This document shows, piece after piece, positions 6,565 through 13,985 of a stretch of DNA of 20,554 nucleotides. The DNA lies in IMG/VR virus record IMGVR_UViG_3300020470_000583, positions 1 to 20,554 of that record; one strand, 5' to 3'. The stretch comes from a virus. Below the pieces are notes generated by a model, which saw nothing but the letters and a program-made list of their open reading frames with translations, was not told where the DNA came from and searched no databases. Made by a program: the position numbers and the translations under genes. Positions within the stretch are counted from its first letter, which is position 1; each line of letters opens with the position of its first letter.

Positions 6565-8394
6565 ATGCCATTAGTGCCTTTAAAATTACAAGCAGGGTTT
6601 TACCGCAACGGCACAGAATTTGACGCTAGTAATAGATGGCGTGATGGAAGCCTTGTTAGATGGCGAGATGGTTCACTGCGTCCGATTGGCGGATGGCAAG
6701 CGTTTAAATCTGGTTTTTGCACAAATCCAGTGAGAGGATCACACGCTTGGGAAAGTAACGCAGGAACTGCTTACTTTGCTGGCGGCAGCTATAATGAACT
6801 TATAGCCATGACAGGCGCAGGGGTAACTTATGATATAACGCCAACGGTTCTATCGGCTGGTCGTGAGGATGCTGCACTAAATTTAGGTGCTGGTGGTGGT
6901 TTTTACGGCATTGGGTATTACGGCACTCCAAGACCATCAACAGGAACTTATTCTGAGGCAACATCATGGTCGCTTGATAACTTTGGTGAATATTTGCTTG
7001 GGGTTCATTTTGATACAGGAACTTTAGTAGAGTGGCAACTTGGATCGTCAGCCGTTGCAGTTCCAGTAGCAAATGCGCCAACTAATAATCTTGGATTAGT
7101 CGTGACCGAAGAGCGATTTGTTTTTCTTTTAGGTGCTGGTGGAAACCCACGCAGAGTGGCTTTCTCAGATAAAGAAAATAATACAATCTGGACACCAGCG
7201 GCAACAAATGAAGCTGGAGACATTGACCTTCAGACAAGCGGTCAAATTATGCAGGGCATAAAAACAAGAGGTCAGACGCTAATAATAACCGACACTGACG
7301 CATTCTCAGCAAAATACATTGGCCCACCATACGTTTATGGTTTTGATCGTGTTGGTACTTCGTGCGGTGCAGTTTCTAGAATGAGTGCAGTAGATACAGA
7401 TGTCGGTGCTTTTTGGATGGGTCAAAATGGCTTTTTTACTTTTGATGGTAACAGGGTCAGAGAGCTTCCTTGTGAGGTTCATGATTATGTTTTTGATGAT
7501 TTGAATGTAAACCAACAATCTAAAATATGGGGATTTAGTAATGTTGAGTTTAGCGAAATCTGGTGGTTTTACCCATCTGGTAGTAGCTTGGAGATAGACA
7601 GATATGTTGCTTATGACATACTTGAAAACCATTGGCTGATAGGTAATCTATCACGAACATCTGGCGTACCAAGGGGAGTTTTTAGAACGCCGATTATGAC
7701 AGGTGAGTATGCAGCAGAAACAGTAACTTACAATGTGACAGTAGTTTCGGATGGCGGCAATAAATATGCTATTTCAAGTTATTCTGGCTCTGCACCAACA
7801 ATAACTCTTACAAAAGGTAACACATACAAGTTTGATCAATCAGACGCTTCAAACGCCACGCACCCACTTCAGTTTTCTACAACTTCAGATGGTACGCATG
7901 GTGGTGGTTCAGCATATACCACAGGGGTCACAGTAGTCGGAACCGCTGGGCAAACTGGTGCATATGTTCAAATAGTTGTAGCAGATAATGCGCCCGATAC
8001 GCTATATTATTACTGCACACAACACTCAGGCATGGGCGGTACTGCAAATATCAATGGACAAGTAGTTGTTTTTAACCATGAGCAAGGTTTGAACTACGAT
8101 AGCGGTTCTGTTTTTTGTGAAACTGGTCCAGTGTCAATCGGCAATGGTGATAATGTTATGTACGTTACGTCAGTTATACCTGATGAAAAAACTCAAGGTG
8201 ATGTAAATATGACTTTTAAAACAAGGCTTCATCCTAACGGTTCAGAATCAACATTTGGTCCATTTGTTCCTTCAAATCCTACAGACGCTAGATTTAGTGG
8301 AAGACAAGTAAGAATGAAGGTAGAGGGAGTTAAGGCTGCAAAATGGCGTGTGGGAACTATGCGTTTAGAAACAAGGGTTGGAGGTACTAGATAA
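6565..8394 (+). CDS. Nozzle / DNA-stabilisation protein with cupredoxin-like insert
   Basis: This 609-residue protein looks like the P22 gp10/SU10-nozzle type of tail protein that closes the conduit beneath the adaptor. The N terminus (LQAGFYRNGTEFDASNRWRDGSLVRWRDGSLRPIGGWQ in outline) and the C-terminal TQGDVNMTFKTRLHPNGSE and RFSGRQVRMKVEG segments are typical of that family as I remember it. Residues about 386-500 look different: YNVTVVSDGG, LTKGNTYKFDQSDASNATHPLQFS and TLYYYCTQHSGMGG, which resemble a small blue-copper (cupredoxin/plastocyanin-like) domain. His433, Cys484, His487 and Met490 would be the four copper ligands. The domain sits between RGVFRTPIM and VVVFNHEQGLNY, so it appears inserted as an exposed module. 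A TTAGGAG site overlaps the preceding stop. Nozzle: confident in type; copper binding: inference. Confidence 0.82.
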   Translation: MPLVPLKLQAGFYRNGTEFDASNRWRDGSLVRWRDGSLRPIGGWQAFKSGFCTNPVRGSHAWESNAGTAYFAGGSYNELIAMTGAGVTYDITPTVLSAGREDAALNLGAGGGFYGIGYYGTPRPSTGTYSEATSWSLDNFGEYLLGVHFDTGTLVEWQLGSSAVAVPVANAPTNNLGLVVTEERFVFLLGAGGNPRRVAFSDKENNTIWTPAATNEAGDIDLQTSGQIMQGIKTRGQTLIITDTDAFSAKYIGPPYVYGFDRVGTSCGAVSRMSAVDTDVGAFWMGQNGFFTFDGNRVRELPCEVHDYVFDDLNVNQQSKIWGFSNVEFSEIWWFYPSGSSLEIDRYVAYDILENHWLIGNLSRTSGVPRGVFRTPIMTGEYAAETVTYNVTVVSDGGNKYAISSYSGSAPTITLTKGNTYKFDQSDASNATHPLQFSTTSDGTHGGGSAYTTGVTVVGTAGQTGAYVQIVVADNAPDTLYYYCTQHSGMGGTANINGQVVVFNHEQGLNYDSGSVFCETGPVSIGNGDNVMYVTSVIPDEKTQGDVNMTFKTRLHPNGSESTFGPFVPSNPTDARFSGRQVRMKVEGVKAAKWRVGTMRLETRVGGTR

Positions 8395-8741
8395 TGCCAG
8401 TTACTCCACCAGTTATAGGTGCAGACATTAGGCAGTGGGGGCGTGAGCTTAATTTATTTCTCAGTAGAAATTTAGGTAAACTATTTTTTAAACAATCTGG
8501 TGATGTTCCATCTGAAAATGGTATTTTTCTATGGGATGAACAAAGAAATTATCCTGTAGTTTCTGCACAAAATGTATTTAAACAAGTAGCTATGAAGCAA
8601 ACCACACCTAGTTCTAGTGTTGGTGCATCTGGCGATGGAGCAGGCATGATAGCTTGGGATACTAACTATATTTATATTTGTACTGCTGCATATGATGGAT
8701 CAACAGCAATTTGGAAGAGGGTAGCACTGTCTACATATTAA
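8394..8741 (+). CDS. Small tail-associated structural protein
   Basis: This 115-residue protein begins MPVTPPVIGADIRQWGRELNLFLSRNLGKLFFK and ends in GMIAWDTNYIYICTAAYDGSTAIWKRVALSTY. The final WD..YIYICTA...TAIWKRVAL pattern is one I remember from many phage fibre and tail proteins, where it forms a small beta domain. The first part may be a helical attachment segment. It starts inside the stop of the nozzle gene (TAATG at 8392-8396), so it is probably translated with it and located at the same tail end. It could be a nozzle-tip or fibre-anchor protein, but no experiment-based homologue is recalled. Confidence 0.65.
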   Translation: MPVTPPVIGADIRQWGRELNLFLSRNLGKLFFKQSGDVPSENGIFLWDEQRNYPVVSAQNVFKQVAMKQTTPSSSVGASGDGAGMIAWDTNYIYICTAAYDGSTAIWKRVALSTY

Positions 8742-9116
8742 ATGCCTAAAGATACACAAGTAAATGAATTAGAAAGATGCCGCCCTTGGATAGAGGCGGC
8801 TTTGGAGTATTCTGGCGGTACTCATAGCTTTAAAGATGTGGCAAAAGGTATTCTTGAGGGCAATATGCAGTTATGGCCTACTCCAAGGGGGTGCATTGTT
8901 ACTGAAATTGTGGTATATCCTAGAAAAAAGGTGCTAAACGTGTTTTTAGGCGGCGGTGAACTAGATCAGTTGTTAGATATGCACAATGATGTTACAGCTT
9001 GGGCAAAAAGTTATGGATGTGAGGCTTTGAGTATTACAGGCCGTTTTGGATGGAAGAAACCCTTAAAAGCGCATGGCTGGAAGCCATTACACGCTTCGTT
9101 TCAAAAGGAGATATAG
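8742..9116 (+). CDS. Conserved phage protein, possibly GNAT-like fold
   Basis: This 124-residue protein contains HSFKDVAKGILEGNMQLWPTPRGCIVTEIVVYPRKKVLNVFLGGGELDQLLDM, followed by an AWAKSYGCEALSITGRFGWKKPLKAHGWKP end. The layout (short helices, a beta sheet with an ITGRFGW..PL..HGW tail) resembles an acetyltransferase-like small fold that I remember in many short-tailed phages between tail and internal-virion genes, where it has no proved activity. No clear acetyl-CoA loop (Q/RxxGxG/A) can be read, so an enzymatic role is doubtful. Its ATG directly abuts the preceding stop, and its stop lies one base before the start of the next gene. Confidence 0.6.
   Translation: MPKDTQVNELERCRPWIEAALEYSGGTHSFKDVAKGILEGNMQLWPTPRGCIVTEIVVYPRKKVLNVFLGGGELDQLLDMHNDVTAWAKSYGCEALSITGRFGWKKPLKAHGWKPLHASFQKEI
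9105..9110 (+). promoter_or_regulatory. Ribosome-binding site deciding start at 9118
   Basis: AAGGAG sits seven bases before ATG 9118. An in-frame ATG at 9073 would add 15 residues read from the end of the preceding gene, but it lacks such a site. The start at 9118 is therefore chosen. Confidence 0.75.
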
Positions 9117-9117
9117 A

Positions 9118-9612
9118 ATGAGTGGTGGTAAAGGTGGTGGAAGAACTACAACAACAGAAATACCAGCATATATTGAGGATGCCGCTAAATCAAATTTAGC
9201 TCTTGCTGATAGAATATCTAACATAGGATATACGCCTTATTATGGTCCAGACGTTGCTGCATTTTCTCCAATGCAAGACGCAGCTTTTCAAAACACGCAA
9301 GATGCAGCTTCAGCCTTTGGAATGAATACAGGAGAAGGGCGATTTATGCCTGAACCAACAGAATTTGCTGGTGGTGCTATGGGTTATTCTTCTGCACCTA
9401 TATTTGAGCAATCTGTAGAAAACTTAGCTCAGTTTAGGCCAGCGCAAAGTCAATTTATGGATACATTCTTTATGGACCCTGTTACAGGTGAGGCAGGAAG
9501 TAACGCTGCTCCGTTAGGAAGCGCAGAAAGTTTTACTCCTACAAGCTATACAAATACTTCACCATTAGGGGTGCAACCTATATCAAGAAATGCAATGACG
9601 AGGGGTAAATAA
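9118..9612 (+). CDS. Internal virion / ejection-type protein, short
   Basis: This 164-residue protein begins MSGGKGGGRTTTTEIPAYIEDAAKSNLALADRI in outline and continues YTPYYGPDVAAFSPMQDAAFQNTQDAASAFG. The order (SGGKGG linker, IPxYIxxAAxxNLALA, then Y.GPDVAAFSPMQ.AA) is what I remember of proteins next to the large internal virion proteins of marine podoviruses. In some phages I believe the same N-terminal part is joined to a sequence like the next gene (9614), so the two may act as one unit. The C-terminal half is Ser/Thr/Pro-rich and probably flexible. No transmembrane helix. Function as an ejected core protein is inferred from position. Confidence 0.65.
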   Translation: MSGGKGGGRTTTTEIPAYIEDAAKSNLALADRISNIGYTPYYGPDVAAFSPMQDAAFQNTQDAASAFGMNTGEGRFMPEPTEFAGGAMGYSSAPIFEQSVENLAQFRPAQSQFMDTFFMDPVTGEAGSNAAPLGSAESFTPTSYTNTSPLGVQPISRNAMTRGK

Positions 9613-9613
9613 T

Positions 9614-10252
9614 ATGGCAGGCGCAGCAAATCCAGCAATGACAATGAACCCTTATCAAGGGGCGGCACAAGCAACAATGGCAGCAGGCCAAGGCTTTGCT
9701 AATCCAAATGTAGATCAGTTTATGAACCCATTTAATGATGCGGTGGTTGATAAAACATTGAGAGATGTTGGAAGCGCTGCTCAGATGGGTCTAAATAATA
9801 TTGGCGCAGGAGCGCAAAGAGCAGGCGCTTACGGTGGCTCTAGGCAAGGTATTATGGAAGCTGAAGCATTAAAAGGTTTTCAGCAACAGGCATTAGATAA
9901 GGTTGGAGCATTACGTCAAAGAGGTTTTGATAATGCTATAAATAATGCGTTTAGATCAGCGCAGGGGTTGCAGGGTGTAGGCTCTCAGGCTTTTAACATG
10001 GGGCAAGCTATAAATCAGCAACAAATGCAGCAAGGCACTATGCAGCAGCAACTAATGCAAAACCTTATTAATGCAGCTAGAGGGCAGTATGATAATTTTT
10101 CTAGTGCGCCAGCAAATAAATTAGCATTGCCACTTGCCGCATTAGGCGCTGCACCAGTGCCGCAAACTCAGATGCAATCTAGGCAATTAGGAATTATGGA
10201 TTACTTAACAGCAGGGCTTTCTGGCATAGCTGGTATGCCAAGATTTATGTAG
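9614..10252 (+). CDS. Ala/Gln-rich internal virion / ejection-type protein
   Basis: This 212-residue protein contains VDQFMNPFNDAVVDKTLRDVGSAAQMGLNNIGAG and QRAGAYGGSRQGIMEAEALKGFQQQALDKVGALRQRGFDNAINNAF in outline. The MNP[FY]...VVD.TL.D and GA.GGSRQ.I.EAE patterns are common, as I recall, in phage proteins encoded between tail and portal genes and thought to be ejected with the DNA. It is rich in Ala, Gln and Gly, mostly helical, with a Gln/Met-rich coiled segment (residues 134-150). The end (LTAGLSGIAGMPRFM) is hydrophobic and might touch membrane. A GAGGGG tract about 8 bases upstream supports ATG 9614; only one base separates it from the previous stop. Confidence 0.68.
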   Translation: MAGAANPAMTMNPYQGAAQATMAAGQGFANPNVDQFMNPFNDAVVDKTLRDVGSAAQMGLNNIGAGAQRAGAYGGSRQGIMEAEALKGFQQQALDKVGALRQRGFDNAINNAFRSAQGLQGVGSQAFNMGQAINQQQMQQGTMQQQLMQNLINAARGQYDNFSSAPANKLALPLAALGAAPVPQTQMQSRQLGIMDYLTAGLSGIAGMPRFM

Positions 10253-10260
10253 GTTAAAAC

Positions 10261-11388
10261 ATGATTAGAGATTATGATATTAAAGATTATGATTTTAGAG
10301 ATTTTGCAGGAGCAGCGGCAAGCGCACTTAATACATTAAGGTTTGAGCCTGATAAAGGTCTTAATCAAGCGCTACAAACGATAAACCAGCAAAGAACTGT
10401 TCAGCGTGGTAAAAATAAAACTATAGAATATTTAAAAAGTTTGGGTACGCCTATGGCTGATAGGCTTGCTAATATGGTTGGTACAGGTGTGTTTGCCCCG
10501 AATGACGCTTTTAAAATTATGTTTGATATGGAGCAAGATGCAAAAAAGAAACAAGATGCGTTTGCATTAGCTGAGTTTACAAATGAACTTGCTATGAAAA
10601 GAGATGCTGCAAAACCACCAAAATTATCAACATATGATAAAAAATATGCTGCTTTGATTGGGGCTGGAACCCCAGATGATTTGGCAAAAGGTCTTGCTTC
10701 AGGAAGATTAATAACGCAACAAAATCCCCAAACAGGATTGACTATTGTTTTTGATACTGTGTCGCAAACACAATATTCTCTTCCAGATCAAGTTAATTCT
10801 CAAGTAAATCAAGCTGCAACAAGATTTAATGAAGATGAGGAATTATTAGATGAGTTTAAAAATCTAAATATAAAAACAGCAATGGGTTTAAGAGGATGGT
10901 TTAATAATGCTTTAAATCTTGTAACCGATGCTGTGGGTGCAGGAAATTATTTTTCTCCTGAATCTAGTAAGGTTCAGTCTGCAATGAAAGTTTTAGAATT
11001 ATCAACATTAGCTTTAGCTGATACGCAATTTGCAGGAAAGCCTACAAACTTCGTGAGAGAACAAGTAAAAGATAAGTTAACAATAAGCCCTAATGAAATA
11101 TTTACTGGTCCAGATGGTGCGCTTAATAAAGCTAGAGATGTAATTCGTGAGCTTGAAAAGACTTTGCGAAACACAGACGCTATAATAAATAGTAATCAAT
11201 CAACTGTTGACGCTAGAAGGCAAGCTAGTGACGCTCAACCTCAAGTTAAAAATTTACTTGGTAGTTACAAGTCTCTTGTAAAAGCTTTAGAAAATAACAG
11301 TTCAACAACATCTGAAACATTTGAAGTTCCAGATGAAGATGCTGCTCTTATTCAGGAAATTCTTAGAAGTGCAGGAGATATAGATTAA
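10261..11388 (+). CDS. Putative internal virion protein
   Basis: This 375-residue, largely helical protein is not recognised by a named domain. Residues 1-110 contain RDYDIKDYDFRDFAGAAASALNTLRFEPD and coiled charged sequence (DMEQDAKKKQDAFALAEFTNEL). The centre has a beta-like part (ITQQNPQTGLTIVFDTVSQTQYSL), and residues 205-300 hold GLRGWFNNALNLVTDAVGAGNYFSPESSKVQSAMKVLEL with FVREQVKDKLTISPNEIFTGPDGALNKARDVIREL. The end is acidic (EVPDEDAALIQEILRSAGDID). Its size, helicity and position between the 9614 gene and an 865-residue protein fit a core or ejection protein of a short-tailed phage. It ends in a TAATG overlap with the next gene. Confidence 0.62.
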   Translation: MIRDYDIKDYDFRDFAGAAASALNTLRFEPDKGLNQALQTINQQRTVQRGKNKTIEYLKSLGTPMADRLANMVGTGVFAPNDAFKIMFDMEQDAKKKQDAFALAEFTNELAMKRDAAKPPKLSTYDKKYAALIGAGTPDDLAKGLASGRLITQQNPQTGLTIVFDTVSQTQYSLPDQVNSQVNQAATRFNEDEELLDEFKNLNIKTAMGLRGWFNNALNLVTDAVGAGNYFSPESSKVQSAMKVLELSTLALADTQFAGKPTNFVREQVKDKLTISPNEIFTGPDGALNKARDVIRELEKTLRNTDAIINSNQSTVDARRQASDAQPQVKNLLGSYKSLVKALENNSSTTSETFEVPDEDAALIQEILRSAGDID

Positions 11389-13985
11389 TGGCTTCTGTAG
11401 AATTTAATGATGTTATGAAAGCTTTGAGAATTGCAAAGTCTCAGGGTGACAATGATAAAGCTCTAAGACTTGCAAGATTAGCAAACTCTATGATGAAGGA
11501 TGAGCCTAAGAATGTTGGCTCTTTTAGGTCTGTAATGGGGCAGATTAACAAAGAAATTGCAGAAGGTGTAGGCGGCTTAGTAGATTTTATAAATCCATTT
11601 GATAAATATACAGGATCGGCAGAACAAGGTTTAAAAAACTTAATGGAATCGTCAAACATAAGTGTTGCTGATAGGGAAGCTGAAGGATTAAGAGAAAGCG
11701 CAGGGGCAGGGCTAGGAAGGGCTGCTGCTGCGGTTGTTCCTATAGCAAAAGGCGTTCAGGCATTGCAGGGTGTTGGCGGTTTAACTGGTAGGGTAGCTCA
11801 ATCTGTGTTTCCATCCATAGCTAGTACAGGTGGCGTTGGGGCAGAATTATTAGCAGGCGCAGGAGCAGGGGCAGCGCAAGAAGAGGCTAGGCGTAGAGGT
11901 TACGGTGATACTGTTCAAGGTATAGCTGGTGTGGCTGGTGGTTTAGGCGCAGGATTAGCTCCTGCTACAGCTAGAGGTGCTGGCTCTCTTGCTGCAAATA
12001 GTATTGCAGGTCGATTTTTAAAAGGCGGCACTGATAAAATAAAATCAACACTAGCTCCATATACTGAAGCTGGAGCAATGCCATTAGCTTCTGAGAGGGC
12101 GCAAACTGGTGTAGGTGGCAGGGCTGAAGCTGAAAGAATTGCTGATACTGAGCTTACACCTAGTTTATTAAATTTAACTCCTGCGGCAAAAAGTGGTAAT
12201 GAGTTTTTAGCAAGATTAGAGCGTGGCGCTATGGATAGAGATGCAGCGCTAAAGAGCAGAATAGAAGAAAGAAGATTACAAGCAGATGATGCAGCAAGAG
12301 CAGAGCTTACGCCTGAAGGTAATGTTTCTGACACGCAATCTTTTGTAACGGAAAGAATTAAATCTTTTACTAATACAATGAATGGCTTTATCAAGTCGGC
12401 TCAAAATAATGCTGTTGCAAGAATATCCAATGAGGGCGCTGATGATGTTCAAGCTAGTGTTATTTTAGCTAACGAGCTTTCTGCTGCTAAAAATGCGGCA
12501 AGAGCTAAGCGAAATGAACTTTGGGATGAAATAGACAAAGATCAAGTAATTCCTGCGCCACAATCAAGCGCAGCCGTTTTATCTCAGAAAAAAACTTTAG
12601 GAGCTTTTTCTGAAAAAGATGTTCCTGAAGCAATAAATCAATTTCGCACAAAATATGCTAAAAAAAGTAAAGATATAAAAGTAAGAGACTTACTTGATTT
12701 ATATTCAAAGCTTAGAGCTACAGCTAGAGATGCTTCGTCTGGTGAAAATCCAAATAGCAATATGGCAAGATTAGCCAATGAGATAGCTCCAATTATTTTA
12801 AAAGATTTAGATGATGTGGATGCTTCAACATTGTTAGGTAAGCAAATAGCTGATGCGAGAGACTTTACAAAAATATATCACGATAAGTTTTCTCGTGGAA
12901 CTGTTGGTCAAATAATGGCTAAAAAATCGTCAGGTGATCCTAAAATAAGAGATGAGTTAACCTTAGAAAAGTCTCTTGATAGAGGTAGCAGAACAGAAAG
13001 AGAGCTTGCTGCTAGAGATTTATCTGATGCGCTGGAAGGTAGGAGTGACGAGGGAATAGGTGCAATAGCAACCTTTTTAAGGTCTAGGTTTGACGATGAG
13101 GCTTTTCCTAACAACCAATATAATCAAGCAAATGCTCAAAGATTTCTAGATAAGTATAGTAGAGTTTTGTCTGATGATTCTTTTGGTTCTGTCAGGGCTG
13201 ATATTGATAATGCAATAAAATCTCAGCAAAAAGTTGCAAATGTTACAGAAAAGGCAACTGCTGCACAAACTGCTGCAAATACAGAAAAAGGAAATACTTT
13301 ATTAAAATTTGCGTCAGTAAACCCAAATACAGCTATTGATCAAATATTATCTTCAGCTAACCCTAAAGCTGCTATGGCCTCTTTATTAAAGACAGCTAAA
13401 AAAGATGCTACTGGTCAAGCACTTGCAGGCATAAAATCAGCTTTATCTCAAAGAATATTAGATAGGTCTATTTCAAGGTTAGATGTTGTTAGGGGTATAG
13501 ATACTGCTACCTCAGAAGTAAGAGGAACTAAGGTAGCAGAGATTTTAAGAAATAAAGACTTTATGAGCATTGCTAGACAGGTTTATTCTAATGCAGAGTT
13601 AAATAGATTGAAGGTACTATCAAGAGAACTTCAAAAACTTGATATAACTAGAGTTGGTTCTGACGCTGGAATTGATCCATTTCCTACAAATAAACTTGTC
13701 GAAATTATCGGAAGAATTTTAGGTGCTAGATATGGTGCTTCACTTGGCGGTAATACGGCTGGTGGCGGCTTGCAAGGCGCTCAAATTGTCTCAGGAAGAG
13801 TAAGAGACTATTTAGCAAGGTTAACAACTAATAAAGCAGAACAGTTATTAATGAGGGCTGTTGAGGATGAAGAGTTAATGAGAACTTTACTTTTAAATGC
13901 AACGCAGCCTAAAAACTTTGCAAGAATAGAAAGAAGTCTAGCGCCCTACTTGGTTGGAACTGCGGCAGGGCTAGAGGAGCAATAG
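11388..13985 (+). CDS. Large internal virion / DNA-ejection protein
   Basis: This 865-residue protein is the largest in the window. Residues about 1-100 are charged and helical. Residues about 104-205 are Gly/Ala-rich and hydrophobic (AGLGRAAAAVVPIAKGVQAL, GVGAELLAGAGAGAAQEEARRRGYGD and GIAGVAGGLGAGLAPATARGAG), the sort of membrane-active stretch seen in ejected proteins that line or pierce the cell envelope. The remaining 650 residues are long charged helices with few prolines. No transglycosylase or protease motif was recognised. In P22- and T7-like phages, ejection proteins of similar size form a channel for DNA transfer; this is the best candidate here by position (just before the portal gene) and composition. 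The stop is followed at once by the portal ATG. Confidence 0.65.
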   Translation: MASVEFNDVMKALRIAKSQGDNDKALRLARLANSMMKDEPKNVGSFRSVMGQINKEIAEGVGGLVDFINPFDKYTGSAEQGLKNLMESSNISVADREAEGLRESAGAGLGRAAAAVVPIAKGVQALQGVGGLTGRVAQSVFPSIASTGGVGAELLAGAGAGAAQEEARRRGYGDTVQGIAGVAGGLGAGLAPATARGAGSLAANSIAGRFLKGGTDKIKSTLAPYTEAGAMPLASERAQTGVGGRAEAERIADTELTPSLLNLTPAAKSGNEFLARLERGAMDRDAALKSRIEERRLQADDAARAELTPEGNVSDTQSFVTERIKSFTNTMNGFIKSAQNNAVARISNEGADDVQASVILANELSAAKNAARAKRNELWDEIDKDQVIPAPQSSAAVLSQKKTLGAFSEKDVPEAINQFRTKYAKKSKDIKVRDLLDLYSKLRATARDASSGENPNSNMARLANEIAPIILKDLDDVDASTLLGKQIADARDFTKIYHDKFSRGTVGQIMAKKSSGDPKIRDELTLEKSLDRGSRTERELAARDLSDALEGRSDEGIGAIATFLRSRFDDEAFPNNQYNQANAQRFLDKYSRVLSDDSFGSVRADIDNAIKSQQKVANVTEKATAAQTAANTEKGNTLLKFASVNPNTAIDQILSSANPKAAMASLLKTAKKDATGQALAGIKSALSQRILDRSISRLDVVRGIDTATSEVRGTKVAEILRNKDFMSIARQVYSNAELNRLKVLSRELQKLDITRVGSDAGIDPFPTNKLVEIIGRILGARYGASLGGNTAGGGLQGAQIVSGRVRDYLARLTTNKAEQLLMRAVEDEELMRTLLLNATQPKNFARIERSLAPYLVGTAAGLEEQ

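Noticed and set aside
11915-12394. Minus-strand open frame of 159 codons inside the large ejection gene
   Set aside because: Its Ala/Ser/Leu-rich composition is the expected reverse image of the Ala/Gly/Glu-rich + strand gene; no ribosome-binding site or neighbours.
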